Part shown: in pieces, positions 33,501 to 41,444 of the stretch | Numbering within the stretch: position 1 is the stretch's first letter | How the letters are laid out: each line of letters starts with the position of its first letter | DNA from: Phymatolithon calcareum | Taxonomy: Eukaryota; Rhodophyta; Florideophyceae; Hapalidiales | Length of the DNA stretch: 64,000 bases | Direction: 5' to 3' | Assembly: GCA_977006965.1 (NCBI GenBank) | Contig: OZ345372.1 | Location: 1,860,001-1,924,000 of the forward strand | Notes under the pieces: model-generated | What the model was told of the DNA's origin: nothing | Database searches by the model: none | What the model saw: only the letters and a program-made list of their open reading frames with translations | Program-made: the position numbers and the translations under genes

Positions 33501-34160
33501 GCAAACGCGCCTCGTGCTGCAGAGCTGTACAACCGCGCCATCGAGGAGGGCGAAGATGTGGTTTCCATGTACAACCTCGCAAACTTGCTCAAGAAGGGCG
33601 CAGAAGGGGTTCCAGCAAACGCGCATCGTTCTGCGGAGCTGTACAACCGCGCCATCGAGGAGGGCGAAGATGTGGATGCCAAGGTCAACCTGGCAAACTT
33701 GCTGGAAGAGGGCGCAGAAGGGGTTCCGGCAAACGCGCCTCGTGCTGCGGAGCTGTACAACCGCGCCATCGAGGAGGGCGAACATGTGGGTGCCATGATC
33801 AACCTCGCAATCTTGCTGGAAGAGGGCGCAGACGGGGTTCCACCAAACGCGCATCGTGCTGCGGAGCTGTACAACCGCGCCATCGAGGAGGGCGAACATG
33901 TGGGTGCCATGAACAACCTCGCAATCTTTCTGGAAGAGGGCGCAGACGGGGTTCCAGCAAACGCGCATCGTGCTGCGGAGCTGTACAACCGCGCCATCGA
34001 GGAGGGCGAAGATGTGGATGCTATGGTCAACCTCGCAAAGTACAGCTTGTCGAAATTACTACGAGATGGTGCCGACGGAGTTCCTGCTGATCCCGTTCGA
34101 GCAGAACAGCTCCTACAGAGCGCTCGTTCTGAAACTCAAATGTCAGTGCTTGGTGTGTAG
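27549..34160 (+). CDS. Giant Sel1-repeat protein, 2,203 aa
   Basis: A single open frame of 2,203 codons. Residues 1-79 are acidic (Asp/Glu-rich). Residues 80-95 are hydrophobic (LLLPLLLW), so an alternative start at Met80 (27786) would give a signal-peptide or anchor-like N-terminus. Residues 309-376 and 377-444 are a tandem 68-residue duplication. The middle (about 690-1075) is shared with the decayed paralogue at 21.5-23.5 kb. Residues 1076-2182 are 29 tandem Sel1-like repeats of 38 residues (consensus core AAELYNRAIEEGE-x-V). A 21-residue tail closes the protein. Sel1 repeats are alpha-helical TPR-like solenoids, often adaptor scaffolds in ER quality control and signalling; the partner here is unknown. 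The sequence shows no enzyme motif. The absence of any stop over 6.6 kb shows selection or very recent array growth. Confidence 0.85.
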   Translation: MVSLGYGMKQDDNGDDGDGSDEDSLMKRINEEADEVEVNDLIVDNRLTDGEVQCHLRFLSTEERKELETSPFLKRIGSQMWFTLRRSLLLPLLLWSIVKTRSRSRTRRGLRMEPKEPEEIWLRWATLLVAHALPEWLSDMKKARSGESQDGNGESFEIVRDRFASEVLMSAVLHSRKTGNAWEENGVSVDGESDENVDRGAGHSCLSFEKWDRYPMLRKGTFNKQEFFRHACVSGKGLPFEIPHELAKTVREGCAHYSYQKFKGKLDRARDDMPVEMGEKAIEFGVEELEWLAIFLSVGRWSSGVRSKQDNGSMDEEGEHDDELGLPAENLGSQLGFARGAQAFYDVLSGPLLRNTIGRVLWGNRQVSEVSAHSDKRDNGSVDEAGDRDDELGLPAENLASQLGFARGAQAFHDMLSGPLLRNTIGRVLWGNRQVSEVSAHIDNWMALCVGEQTAYVESKIPSVKKKCMVDHVEGTVDTEEVQEEADEVEAVSNGRFATENVWKENEDLERQRFLLQLTIVEPEFLHFDKSISFMGCSMENLRSSLATWAERNENAAAIVWEPEICESKGIKFCASNDLQQLLVSLEGKKSLEERFVHMRLLWELQNHVQERLPREGISPSQKEAMMLCVLSFPAICANVREWTGEDECHGVSAQRCCCVIVVDRKSIDAAYFKIEKYEAVFRAVCGPQDVQVVIRFSRQDNGSAVSINAKLRVGESTSERFSWEAWRDAFGGRLAGAEKSKAEIGGASWSVCRTRRRISSGVSLFDASKAGTGEMRMWDGWLPTRSDISMYEMTSQGFIMKVQNSKPIKVETELLRGTRTIFNLRTRISAPVSYADADNMSLKHASLIVVEVVRGFSQSEEATNRSPWRVEDIRMRADRLLESGRKEDLDVALTLYEVAVTAMEDGDALGKALQILFEGGRSRKAAQDAVTLIEGFYMPRNAGKLQGASLRSMRNQFGDEKWVAFIDKQFAYVLNESMNEASVAVAYANFCAVLWSFQKVGRRERAIAALARSTVHFSKISKGDYNFACSKALEYTLDKSTEEGFAIAIARNENVMAHVDNLRDKMKTVGSRNQHRAAELYKRAIEEGEYVDAMVNLANLLKEGAEGVPANAHRAAELYNRAIEEGEDVVAMYNLAILLKKGAEGVPANAPCAAELYNRAIEAGDHVDAMVNLANLLEEGAEGVPANAPRAAELYNRAIEEGEDVVAMVNLANLLEEGAEGVPANAHRAAELYNRTIEEGEDVVAMYNLAILLKKGAEGVPANAPRAAELYNRTIEEGDHVDAMVNLANLLEEGAEGVPANAPRAAELYNRAIEEGEDVVAMYNLANLLKKGAEGVPANAHRSAELYNRAIEEGEDVDAKVNLASLLKEGAEGVPANAHRAAELYNRAIEEGEHVGAMNNLAILLEEGAEGVPANAHRAAELYNRAIEEGEDVVSMYNLANLLKKGAEGVPANAHRAAELYNRAIEEGEDVVSMYNLANLLKKGAEGVPANAHRAAELYNRAIEEGEHVGAMNNLAILLEEGAEGVPANAHRAAELYNRAIEEGEHVDAMANLANLLEEGAEGVPANAPRAAELYNRAIEEGEHVDAMANLANLLEEGAEGVPANAPRAAELYNRAIEEGEDVVAMYNLANLLKKGAEGVPANAHRSAELYNRAIEEGEHVDAMYNLANLLKKGAEGVPANAHRAAELYNRAIEEGEHVGAMNNLAILLEEGAEGVPANAHRAAELYNRAIEEGEHVDAMANLANLLEEGAEGVPANAPRAAELYNRAIEEGEHVDATANLANLLEEGAEGVPANAPCAAELYNRAIEEGEDVVAMYNLANLLKKGAEGVPANAHRSAELYNRAIEEGEHVDAMYNLANLLKKGAEGVPANAHRAAELYNRAIEEGEHVGAMNNLAILLEEGAEGVPANAHRSAELYNRAIEEGEHVDAMANLANLLKEGAEGVPANAPRAAELYNRTIEEGDHVDAMVNLANLLEEGAEGVPANAPRAAELYNRAIEEGEDVVSMYNLANLLKKGAEGVPANAHRSAELYNRAIEEGEDVDAKVNLANLLEEGAEGVPANAPRAAELYNRAIEEGEHVGAMINLAILLEEGADGVPPNAHRAAELYNRAIEEGEHVGAMNNLAIFLEEGADGVPANAHRAAELYNRAIEEGEDVDAMVNLAKYSLSKLLRDGADGVPADPVRAEQLLQSARSETQMSVLGV
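28473..28880 (+). repeat. 204-bp tandem duplication in Sel1 gene
   Basis: 28473-28676 is repeated in frame at 28677-28880 with few differences. It encodes two copies of a 68-residue unit that contains ELGLPAENL, QLGFARGAQAF and NTIGRVLWGNRQVSEVSAH. Confidence 0.95.
30774..34094 (+). repeat. 29 Sel1 repeats of 114 bp
   Basis: Twenty-nine in-frame units of 114 bp, the last with a 15-bp insertion. Units differ mainly at a few codons: the pair after EEG (ED, EH, DH), the residue after V (V, D, G), the residue before NLA (Y, V, N, A), the residue after NLA (N or I), the charge pair before GAEG (KK, EE, KE) and the His/Pro that opens the unit. Third-position variants such as CCA/CCG also travel between units. 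Units 12-16 and 17-21 follow the same order of variants, so a five-unit (570-bp) block has been duplicated. Confidence 0.95.
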
Positions 34161-35023
34161 TCGTGAATTAATAGTGCAGTTCATCAGAACATGACAGCTT
34201 AGCAATTTATTGTACCGATAAAGGAAAAGCACAATTGAAGGTCGAACGAACAACTCTTTCACTACAGAGTCGAAGAAAACTAAACACCGAAATGTATTTG
34301 TTGCAAACTACAGTACTGTACTGCATTCCACTGGACTTAGCGTTAAATCTTTTGCCCGAATTTTGAGGATCTCTCGTTCATACATCACTGCATGCACTAC
34401 AGTAAATGCACCTGCTGTGTGATTTCGAGCATTTGCATTTTTGTGGACACAACGGTTGGAAAATCGATAATCTCGACTCGTGTTTCATGGCACATCATGT
34501 GATTGCTGTGTGCTTCACCGTGTAACTGTTGCAGCGCCACATACTGCGTGGAGCACCAATCACTAGCTGCACTCACTTGTCGGGCGCATTCAACACAGGG
34601 TTTGACATACAGTATCACTATCCGTGTTGCAAGCGCGATGTGGGCATAGCACCGGACGCAGTCGGTACTCATCTTCACCGCGGTTTTCCCGGACGGACAC
34701 GCTCAGCGAGCAAGAAATGTTTGCAAAAGGCGGATGTGAAGGAAGTGCATGAAAAGCGGCTTTCCATTACAGTAGTGCACTGTACAGTATGCCGATCATG
34801 ACAACTACAGTAATTTAGAAATCGATAGAAATGCCTCCAAAGTAGCAAAGTGTGGCTGCCAGAATCGATGGTCGACATGGTCATAAAGAATCGGAACCTG
34901 TCGTCTACTTTTCCCGTTCGAGGATTGACTTGGAACTTGTGCCATGCGGATTTAAGGAACAATAAGCCCCGACGAGGCGTTGAACAACCAGGTCAACCTC
35001 CGTTCCATTGTGCAAAGTGTAGT
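34161..35023. other. No supported gene
   Basis: 3' flank of the Sel1 gene and of the convergent methyltransferase. It contains many CTACAGTA/ACAGTACTGT words but no recognisable gene. Confidence 0.4.
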
Positions 35024-35653
35024 CTACTGCACAGGCTTCATCGCCACAATAAATCGCCTTTTATGGATGTCGTCATAGTCATGACTTTCAACGATCTGCA
35101 TTCCAGCATCTACAATTTTCTTCGACAACTCATCACGACTGAAGAATCGGACACTGGCTGGTGCGCGCCCGAAAAACTGTGCTATAGTGACAGCGATGCG
35201 AAGCACAAAGTTGTCGGCCATTCCCGAAGTCTTTGAGATGAACACCCCACCAGGCCTAAGTTTCTTCTTGAGCGCCGCAATGGCGCTATCTGTGTCAGGT
35301 ACCAGCATAAGCAGATTAAGTGCAAGTACAATGTCGTAAGACTCGTCTGCGCCAGGCGCCTGCGTCACATCTGCAACTCGAAACTCGACGTTCTCAGTGC
35401 CCGCAACCATACCTTTATCCGACGCAATTTGGACCAACTTTGGAGATACATCCGTCGCCACTATGTGCTGCACGTCACCGGCAAGCTTCAGCGCTGATGT
35501 CCCTGTTCCGCACCCGACCTCCAGCATGCGTGTTGTAGGAACGAGGTGCTTGCGAATTCGTACTATGGTGTCGGCATATTGGTCTTCGTCCTTGATTGGG
35601 CTTGCTGCATAGTCAGCGGCGAAACCGTCCCAAAACTTGACATCATCGCTCAT
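35024..35653 (-). CDS. Class I SAM-dependent methyltransferase
   Basis: 209 residues from the ATG at 35653 (MSDDVKFWDGF); the frame is open further upstream, but this Met gives the usual N-terminus of the family. MLEVGCGTGT (residues 43-52) is motif I, which binds S-adenosylmethionine. HIVATDVSP (about 63-71) is motif II with the acidic ribose-binding residue. FRVADVTQ carries the adenine-contact Asp, and YDIVLALNLLMLV is motif IV. The fold is Methyltransf_11/25-like, a group of small-molecule methyltransferases; the substrate cannot be read from the sequence. No membrane segment. Single exon and intact. Its promoter side faces a pair of strong palindromes at 35,697-35,762. Confidence 0.85.
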   Translation of the reverse strand: MSDDVKFWDGFAADYAASPIKDEDQYADTIVRIRKHLVPTTRMLEVGCGTGTSALKLAGDVQHIVATDVSPKLVQIASDKGMVAGTENVEFRVADVTQAPGADESYDIVLALNLLMLVPDTDSAIAALKKKLRPGGVFISKTSGMADNFVLRIAVTIAQFFGRAPASVRFFSRDELSKKIVDAGMQIVESHDYDDIHKRRFIVAMKPVQ

Positions 35654-35696
35654 CGTGGTTTTCCCAGACAGCTGCCTGGCTGAGGCACAGGAAAAA

Positions 35697-35762
35697 ATTC
35701 TTGGAATGCATTTCCATACATGGCAATGCATTCCAAGAATAACAGTGCGACATGTCGCACTG
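35697..35762. repeat. Hairpin plus perfect 20-bp palindrome
   Basis: 35697-35712 (ATTCTTGGAATGCATT) pairs perfectly with 35725-35740 across a 12-nt loop. Two bases later, CAGTGCGACATGTCGCACTG (35743-35762) is a perfect palindrome. It lies 44 bp upstream of the methyltransferase ATG and could be a regulator-binding or structured 5' leader element. Confidence 0.85.
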
Positions 35763-36015
35763 TATCATATCGCCCACTGCTGTCATCAATCGTATTTCAA
35801 TTGGATACTATCTTCTCAGGGGGTGCACCATAGTCCAATCATTGATCGAGCAGTGTTCATCATTTGTGCGAGGACATGTCACAAACTTCGTGTCTGGCGG
35901 TTGAGCTTAAGAATTCCTAAAAATGGAAACACGTGGCAAGCTCTTTTTACAATCTACAGGGGAGGACCCTTTTTCACAATACACATCCACATCTGTTGTG
36001 GTAAAGCGGAGCCAA

Positions 36016-36167
36016 TTAGGCGATTATACACGTGTAATATGCAACCAATGGCTGTACTACGTGTACCTGTATTAGAAGCAAACGCTTCCAATCTCGCCTA
36101 AGCGATGTCCGGAAGCGGACATGTCCCCTGGCAGTCAACTGCCATTTTTCTATAGGAGTCTCCTATA
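36016..36167. repeat. Array of four consecutive hairpins
   Basis: Hairpin 1: 36071-36092 (ATTAGAAGC, loop AAAC, GCTTCCAAT; one mismatch). Hairpin 2: 36105-36122 (ATGTCCG, GAAG, CGGACAT). Hairpin 3: 36129-36144 (TGGCAGT, CA, ACTGCCA). Hairpin 4: 36151-36167 (TATAGGAG, T, CTCCTATA). Gaps are 12, 6 and 6 nt. An outer inverted pair, TTAGGCGA (36016-36023) with TCGCCTAA (36094-36101), encloses the first. No gene lies within. Confidence 0.8.
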
Positions 36168-36533
36168 CAGTCATAGAGAGCGGTGGGTCGGGGAACAAAA
36201 GCATTGCCGGCTGTGACACCGGTACCCCAGAATACGGATGGTTTGCACCATGTCGTATATCCGGTACGCTGGCATGCTTACGACTTAGGCCCCAGTTGTT
36301 TGGTCTCATCCAAAACGTATTTTAGCGGACCAAACTAGCCAATCCTACCGTCAAAGCAACCCTACTAGAAGTATTATAGTTTATAGTAAACTTGGCTAGC
36401 TACCTAACTGAAGGTTAAACAGCATATTCTTATATCTGTTATTAGACAGCAATTGTCGGCAGACGGGACGAACAAATGGTGAGCAAGACGAAGGATGCAT
36501 CGGCGTGCTGTGGGGAAGCCCGCAGATTCTGAA
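36168..36533. other. No supported gene
   Basis: Spacer between the hairpin array and the duplicated Sel1-tail segment. Nothing recognised. Confidence 0.4.
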
Positions 36534-37180
36534 GTATTTGAGGCTAAGAGACTGTACAAGAAGGCTTTTGAAGTGGATAGCAATCCAATTGCAATGTACA
36601 ACCTGGCGGTATCATGTGCACATGTGGGGAGACCCTGAAGTTCGAACTGACGGAAATATCTCCCATTCGCAGAGCATAATCTCTGGGCTTTCCAGAGCAG
36701 AAATGGAGCTCGAGCCGTTGAACACGCTTGAAGAGCAAGCACGGAGATTTGCTGTGTTGAGGAACAGCAAAAAGGAGCCCGTAATGTCGGGAAAAGTGGA
36801 GCTCGAAGAATTAGATGACTGTCTTGCATATGTGAAAATTCTTGAATCTCGTGGGGAAGACAACGTGGGTGGTGATGAGAAAGGTTTAGAAATTCGCATT
36901 TAGTTACATTTCGTGATGTGCAGTAATTCTCTTGCATCGAAATCGAACTCTTGCGATACGCATAATAAAACGGAAAGAATCATGCTGGGCGTTGCTGTAG
37001 GAAATACAACGTATGCATATACTTACCCGGTACTACATTTTCAAGACAGCTTTTGTTGTTGTTGAAGTCAGCTGATGACGTGATCTTCGAGGGCAATGAT
37101 TTGCCATTTTTAAGACCCTCGGCTCTGTTTTCAATGCAAAATGAAAACATATCTGCTTCCAGGAGCAGAGCTGTTCTAGC
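36534..37180. repeat. Copy of 23,174-23,820
   Basis: Near-identical 647-bp copy (see 23,174). It starts abruptly inside a Sel1 repeat and ends at GCTGTTCTAGC. It carries the same acidic tail frame (ending at 36903) but no upstream gene, so it is a stranded fragment. Confidence 0.9.
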
Positions 37181-38385
37181 TGAGGTTTAGACAAAGAGAA
37201 GCGCCTGTGAAGGAACTAAAGTGCACTTTAGTGACCTTAAAAACCACTCATGGACGTCGACGGCAATATTCCGGTGAGTCATCAAGGCCGTTTTACACAG
37301 CAACAGGTCTGCCAACCAGGGCGAACTGCGTTTCAATGAGACAGCTTTGCAGATGGCTTTCTCAAGGCTCACACGTTACTCGAGCAAGCTTGCTGCGAGT
37401 ACTACCAATCTATTTTTGAGTTCTTCATTGAGAAATGAAACCTTGAGTCTCTACATGTGGTACGCTTGCACGGCGTTTCGAATAACAATATTCATCTCCG
37501 GTTTTAAAATAGCTTTAACCGATTACACTGCTGCGTAAACGAAATCAAAAACAGCAAAGTTTCCGCTCAAAGCAGCGCTTGCCGACTCAAGAGCTCACGC
37601 TTGGTATCGACCGTTTTGACATGGTCTTCGTAAACGGCTTCTTTAATTTCAAGGATTGTTCGGAATGAAACAAACTTGGTCAAAAGAAACAGACGGAGCA
37701 AAGAAAAAGCTCTGGGGGAGCTCTTGCTATTCAGCAGGACCATTATAGAGTACATTTTAAACGAAGAAGGCCTACACTTAAGCCCAAGGTCAAACAGTAT
37801 CGTTCACGACTATATAGGAGTTCCGCGAATGAGATAGGAATATCTGAGATCCCAAGTTCTTCCGTCCGCCCTCCTTGCGGTGCGTTCTTGTAAGCCTTGC
37901 CCATATCTTCGGAACTCTGTGAGGCTTATTTAAAAATAAATAAACTTGATTTTTAAAAAAACTTCATCTGTGCATCAATGTTGAATTCTATTCTACGCAT
38001 TCTCTTGGTAGAAGAGGAAGATTTTCTTTCGACCTGCGCAATATTTTAAGGTTGCGGGTCCGTCTTGCTGTGCTCTGAAAGACCTGGGCTACGAAACTGT
38101 ACATGTAATCAAAAATATGCAAAATTCCATCATAGGATCCAACCTGGGATTATAGCACTGTAATGAAAGATGCTTGTATGGTATAGCGCATCGGCTCCAT
38201 CTCTCATGCTTTTGCTGACTATGTCACTTTTAGCGAAATGGAGCTTTTGGGTTCCGATTGAGTCCTAGTGTCTCGCCAGAAGTGTTGCCACAAGCGTCAG
38301 CAGATGCACTGGTAACACTATAATAAAAATTTCCTCTTCTTCTTCTTCCATCTCCAATGCGCCGCTGTGGAGGCAGCTACAGTAG
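37181..38385. other. No supported gene
   Basis: Two minus-strand frames (37755-37567 and 37372-37187) look somewhat helical and coding-like (LEKAICKAVSLK) but show no known domain and are separated by stops. The rest is AT-rich spacer. Confidence 0.35.
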
Positions 38386-39018
38386 TCTCGTGCAGTTCAG
38401 GAGGAAGCACTTGCCGAGTTTGACCCTGTGCGTAGAGTAAGACTGTCCAGTCTTTGGGATGTTTTCTCCGCCGATGAATTGACACCCGACCGTGCGAAAA
38501 TGCTCCCGTCGAGCGCGTCGCATATGCGTTTGTCACCAAGCGCAGAGCTTGTGAAAACTCTCACCGCGCAAACCTTTCCCGCAGGACGAGTTCCGCTTGC
38601 AACTTCCGTGCGCGCCTGTCTTCGCTTGTCTGTGAAAGCAGCACGTGGACCCGGATTTGCCGTACCCGCGGCAACGCTATCGTTGCTTGATACCAAGTGC
38701 GCGTTGGGAGAGGCGAAATACATCCCGTCTATCGTATCTATTGATGATGACTCAAGCACAGGGTTCCACAGAAGAGGGTCAGGGAGAATTCCTCTGCCGT
38801 CCGCACTGGAAGATTTTCTCACGCAGACGAAACATTTCTTGTCCGCTGCATCAATGGAAGATAAGGCGCTTGATGATGAATATCTATCTTCTGCAATTGC
38901 AGTGTTATTCGACTCGAGTACGCGCGGCGTGATGGGCGATGTCGTCGAGGCGCTTGGGCCAATTCTGGCGGAATTGTCATTGACGGAGCGGTTGGGGAAA
39001 TTGATGGGATCGCTGTGA
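38386..39018 (+). CDS. Unrecognised ORF before Rab3GAP fragment
   Basis: Open from a TAG at 38383-38385 to a TGA at 39016-39018, about 210 codons with no ATG near the start (the first in-frame Met lies about 38 codons in). The bases just before it (GGCAGCTACAG) could be a 3' splice site, so it may be an internal exon. Composition is coding-like: RRVRLSSLWDVFSADELTPD, then a helical acidic end (LEDFLTQTKHFL, LGPILAELSLTERLGKL). I recognise no family. The Rab3GAP-like frame starts 2 bp after its stop in a different register. Confidence 0.4.
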   Translation, partial: SRAVQEEALAEFDPVRRVRLSSLWDVFSADELTPDRAKMLPSSASHMRLSPSAELVKTLTAQTFPAGRVPLATSVRACLRLSVKAARGPGFAVPAATLSLLDTKCALGEAKYIPSIVSIDDDSSTGFHRRGSGRIPLPSALEDFLTQTKHFLSAASMEDKALDDEYLSSAIAVLFDSSTRGVMGDVVEALGPILAELSLTERLGKLMGSL

Positions 39019-40352
39019 CATGATGGCTTTTAAGGCAGCAAACCCAGGTGCGTCCATGGCGGACTTTGTGAGATGGTTTTCCCCGGCGGACTGGGTATCC
39101 AACGACGAGGAGGCAGAAGCCGCTCAAACGACAGCAGGATCAGACACAACAGGGGCAAATGCAGAGCAGCTCAGTCGCACGGGATCGAAAAACAGGACGA
39201 GTGGGCAATTGAGCGCTCGGATGCGAAACCCCGGGAATGAATGGGCAGAACTATGGAAATCAGCCCAAGCAGTGCCCGCGCATCGCCAAGAAGCGGTATT
39301 CGACACCGCCACACACAGCCGTCAAGCTCTTAAGGATCTTCGAAACATGCGGCTAGCCCAGGTACTGTTCCAGCTCGGTGTGGTGCTGGGAAGCAGCGCG
39401 ACACAGTTGCTGCACGACGCCTTCGCAAAGCCGCCGTCGCAAACGCACGTGAAACGCCACATCGAGCACGCAAAGAATCCCTTTCGCGACTCGACCGCCA
39501 CGCTCGCGCTTCACATACCGACAATCGAGGACGTGAACGCCTCAGTGCGGGAGTTTGAACTAGATGCGAATAAAGTTGCAGACGCCTCGAACGCGCTCGC
39601 AATGGCGGAACATATGGCGCTGTGCGTGACGAGCTTGCTGATGAAATTGCCACCCACGGAAACGTTCACACACGCGGCAGGGGAACTGGCACGCGGGGCC
39701 GAATTTACTGTTGTCACAGATCGAGACCGTGAATTACTGGCGCGAATGGCGGGATTGGACGATGGGCATTGGAGAGCAGTGCTTTTGCCGGAATATTGGG
39801 AGTTTCTGCTGGCGGGATGCGGAGATGATGAGCGCAAGACGGATCGGATGTACGCTCGATTGTCAAGTGATGAGTTTCGGACGACGTTCCAACTCGGGCT
39901 TGAATATGAGATGCAGAAAGAGATAGATCGAGAAAAGATTCAATCTGTTCAATACAGGGCTGTGTCCTCAGTACTGTCATCACTATGGGCATCAGCCGCT
40001 TGGGACTGGATTACCACTCGGTGGTGAGAAGACGACGCCGTGATGCGGTGTCAACTTGAAGGTGTTGTCAGGGAGCGACCGGAAAGCATCGCACGTCTGA
40101 GTGCGAGCTCAGCATGTGTACTGGGGAAACAATGCCATACGGTGAGATGGGCATGCAACAGGGAGCAGCGAACGAACGCACGCACGCACGGTTGAAGGAC
40201 GATCGATATATGGCACTCCAAGTTCTTGACTACGGCGTGTTAAAATGTACGCCTCTTTCTTCAATTTGTTGTGCTATCGTGGACAACTAATAAATATTGC
40301 GCTTGACGGAGATACGACAGCATCATCATGCTGTCAAAACTTGGCGGAATGT
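39014..40352. repeat. Rab3GAP segment duplicated at 55,131-56,490
   Basis: About 1.34 kb, high identity to 55,131-56,490. Homology starts at GTGACATGATGGC and ends near GTCAAAACTTGGCGGA; sequence on both sides is unrelated. Confidence 0.9.
39020..40027 (+). pseudogene. RAB3GAP1: Rab3GAP catalytic subunit, C-terminal part (copy A)
   Basis: The opening residues, MMAFKAANPGASMADFVRWF, match the most conserved block of the Rab3 GTPase-activating protein catalytic subunit (animal RAB3GAP1 has SFKAANPG...EDFVRW). GQLSARMRNPGNEWAELW and PAHRQEAVFDT match the next two blocks (G-E-L-S-A-R-M and P-A-R-R-Q-R-R-L-F-D). The remainder is helical, with 335 residues in all. In the family this subunit works with RAB3GAP2 as a GAP for Rab3 and GEF for Rab18 in membrane trafficking. 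Here the N-terminal two thirds are missing: the frame is preceded by an unrelated ORF. So this is a truncated copy, or the last exon of a gene whose earlier exons I cannot connect. The frame is undamaged to TGA at 40025. Confidence 0.7.
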
Positions 40353-40607
40353 ATCGCAGCCATTAAACTTCGAACTTTTACCTTAAATGACCCCTTAAGG
40401 GCGTCCAATCACGGGCTGCATTTTAAAAATTAAGCTTTAAAGACTGCGTACATAAGCTCATTAACCTCCCTTCTGTCTCTCGATGTGGAAATTCTCCTCT
40501 ATTTTCTGGTCCTCTGTACGTTTTTACTTATTCTCTCATGAATCCAGGAAAATAGTGTGTTAGAGATCCAGTGTCTAGGAATTCCGGTCTGCTCCTCTTT
40601 CTAAATT

Positions 40608-40952
40608 CTAAGAGGACTCCTGGGAAGCACGACTATTATCTCTTCCTCTAGGCATCTTCTCTCTTATACGTGGTGTAAGTATAGAAGATTCGTGCCACAT
40701 ACTCCAACAGCTTTTCTGATCACCCGCCTGCGGTCGCTCGCAAAGAGGCACATGACATGTCATACACTTGAAACATGTCCTTACGCGACTCCCACTCTGG
40801 CTGCTACCGCAAAGGCAGCAGTAGAATTTCTGTCCTTGGAAGAAACGCTGAGGGTGGGAGCTTCCAGACGTCAAGCAAATACAATCTACATCAAATGATA
40901 TGCTCCAGCTACGACAGCGCCACAAAATCACTCGAAATCTTCGAAATGCCAT
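40608..40952 (-). pseudogene. piggyBac transposase C-terminal zinc finger
   Basis: Minus-strand frame with CCLCGSSQSGSRVRTCFKC, then CHVPLCERPQAGDQKSCW and MWH. This is the pattern of the Cys-rich domain that ends piggyBac transposases (C-x2-C ... R-T ... C-x2-C-x-V-P-L-C ... C-F-x-x-x-H). The DDD catalytic core is absent. It is the only protein trace of the family in the window and fits the TTAA-flanked elements at 47.7-49.5 kb. Confidence 0.55.
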
Positions 40953-40986
40953 TACATCATTCTTCGACTAGTGTCTTTTTCATTGC

Positions 40987-41298
40987 GTGCTTCGGTACTT
41001 CAGAGGCGAAGAGATTGTAGATTGCACTTTCTTTCGTGATCTCGGTATCTCTGCGGCAACGATGCTGAGCCCTCCTCCAGGAGAAGAGATGCTCACCAGA
41101 AACTTTGAACTGCGAAGGGAGAGAGACCAGGCAATTCAGCGGGCTCAAAATGCAGAAGAAAAAGTGAATCGCCTGAAACGCGAGATGGAGCGGGGAGAAC
41201 TATCCAATCAGAAGAGCGGTCAATCTTCCACAAAACGTGAGCGAGATCAGTCGAACAGAACCAAACCATCCAGCGGTGCAAAGAAACACCGCAAATAG
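40987..41298 (+). pseudogene. Uma2-like protein tail, second copy
   Basis: Carries the last third of the Uma2-like gene (FRGEEIVDCTFFRDLGI, the charged helix and the KKHRK end). It differs by several substitutions and two small in-frame deletions. The nuclease core is missing. The tail frame stayed open despite divergence, which hints at past constraint or youth. Confidence 0.75.
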
Positions 41299-41444
41299 AG
41301 AACCTGAGGCCATTGTCCTCGTTGTGTTGGTTGTCGACGAAAACGAAAGTGCGAAGAAGATGACAAATTTTCACTTTCGTCGATACGTAATCCATACAAT
41401 GCTCCATCTGTCTCTTGTCCCTGCTGGTTCACATGGCTTTCGGC

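Noticed and set aside
30612-34090. Very long overlapping ORFs in other frames of the Sel1 array (for example 1,135 codons antisense, 1,028 codons in another forward frame)
   Set aside because: The 114-bp unit is a multiple of three and has no stop in those frames, so any open window is multiplied 29 times. The composition is monotone and stops appear at once outside the array. The Sel1 frame continues far beyond it.
30774-34094. CRISPR-like array
   Set aside because: Units are contiguous with no unique spacers, and the period is in frame with a Sel1 protein.
36180-36400. Possible tRNA gene in the compact region after the hairpin array
   Set aside because: No A-box/B-box pair and no cloverleaf could be drawn. 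I found no tRNA elsewhere either, though a covariance search would be needed to exclude one.
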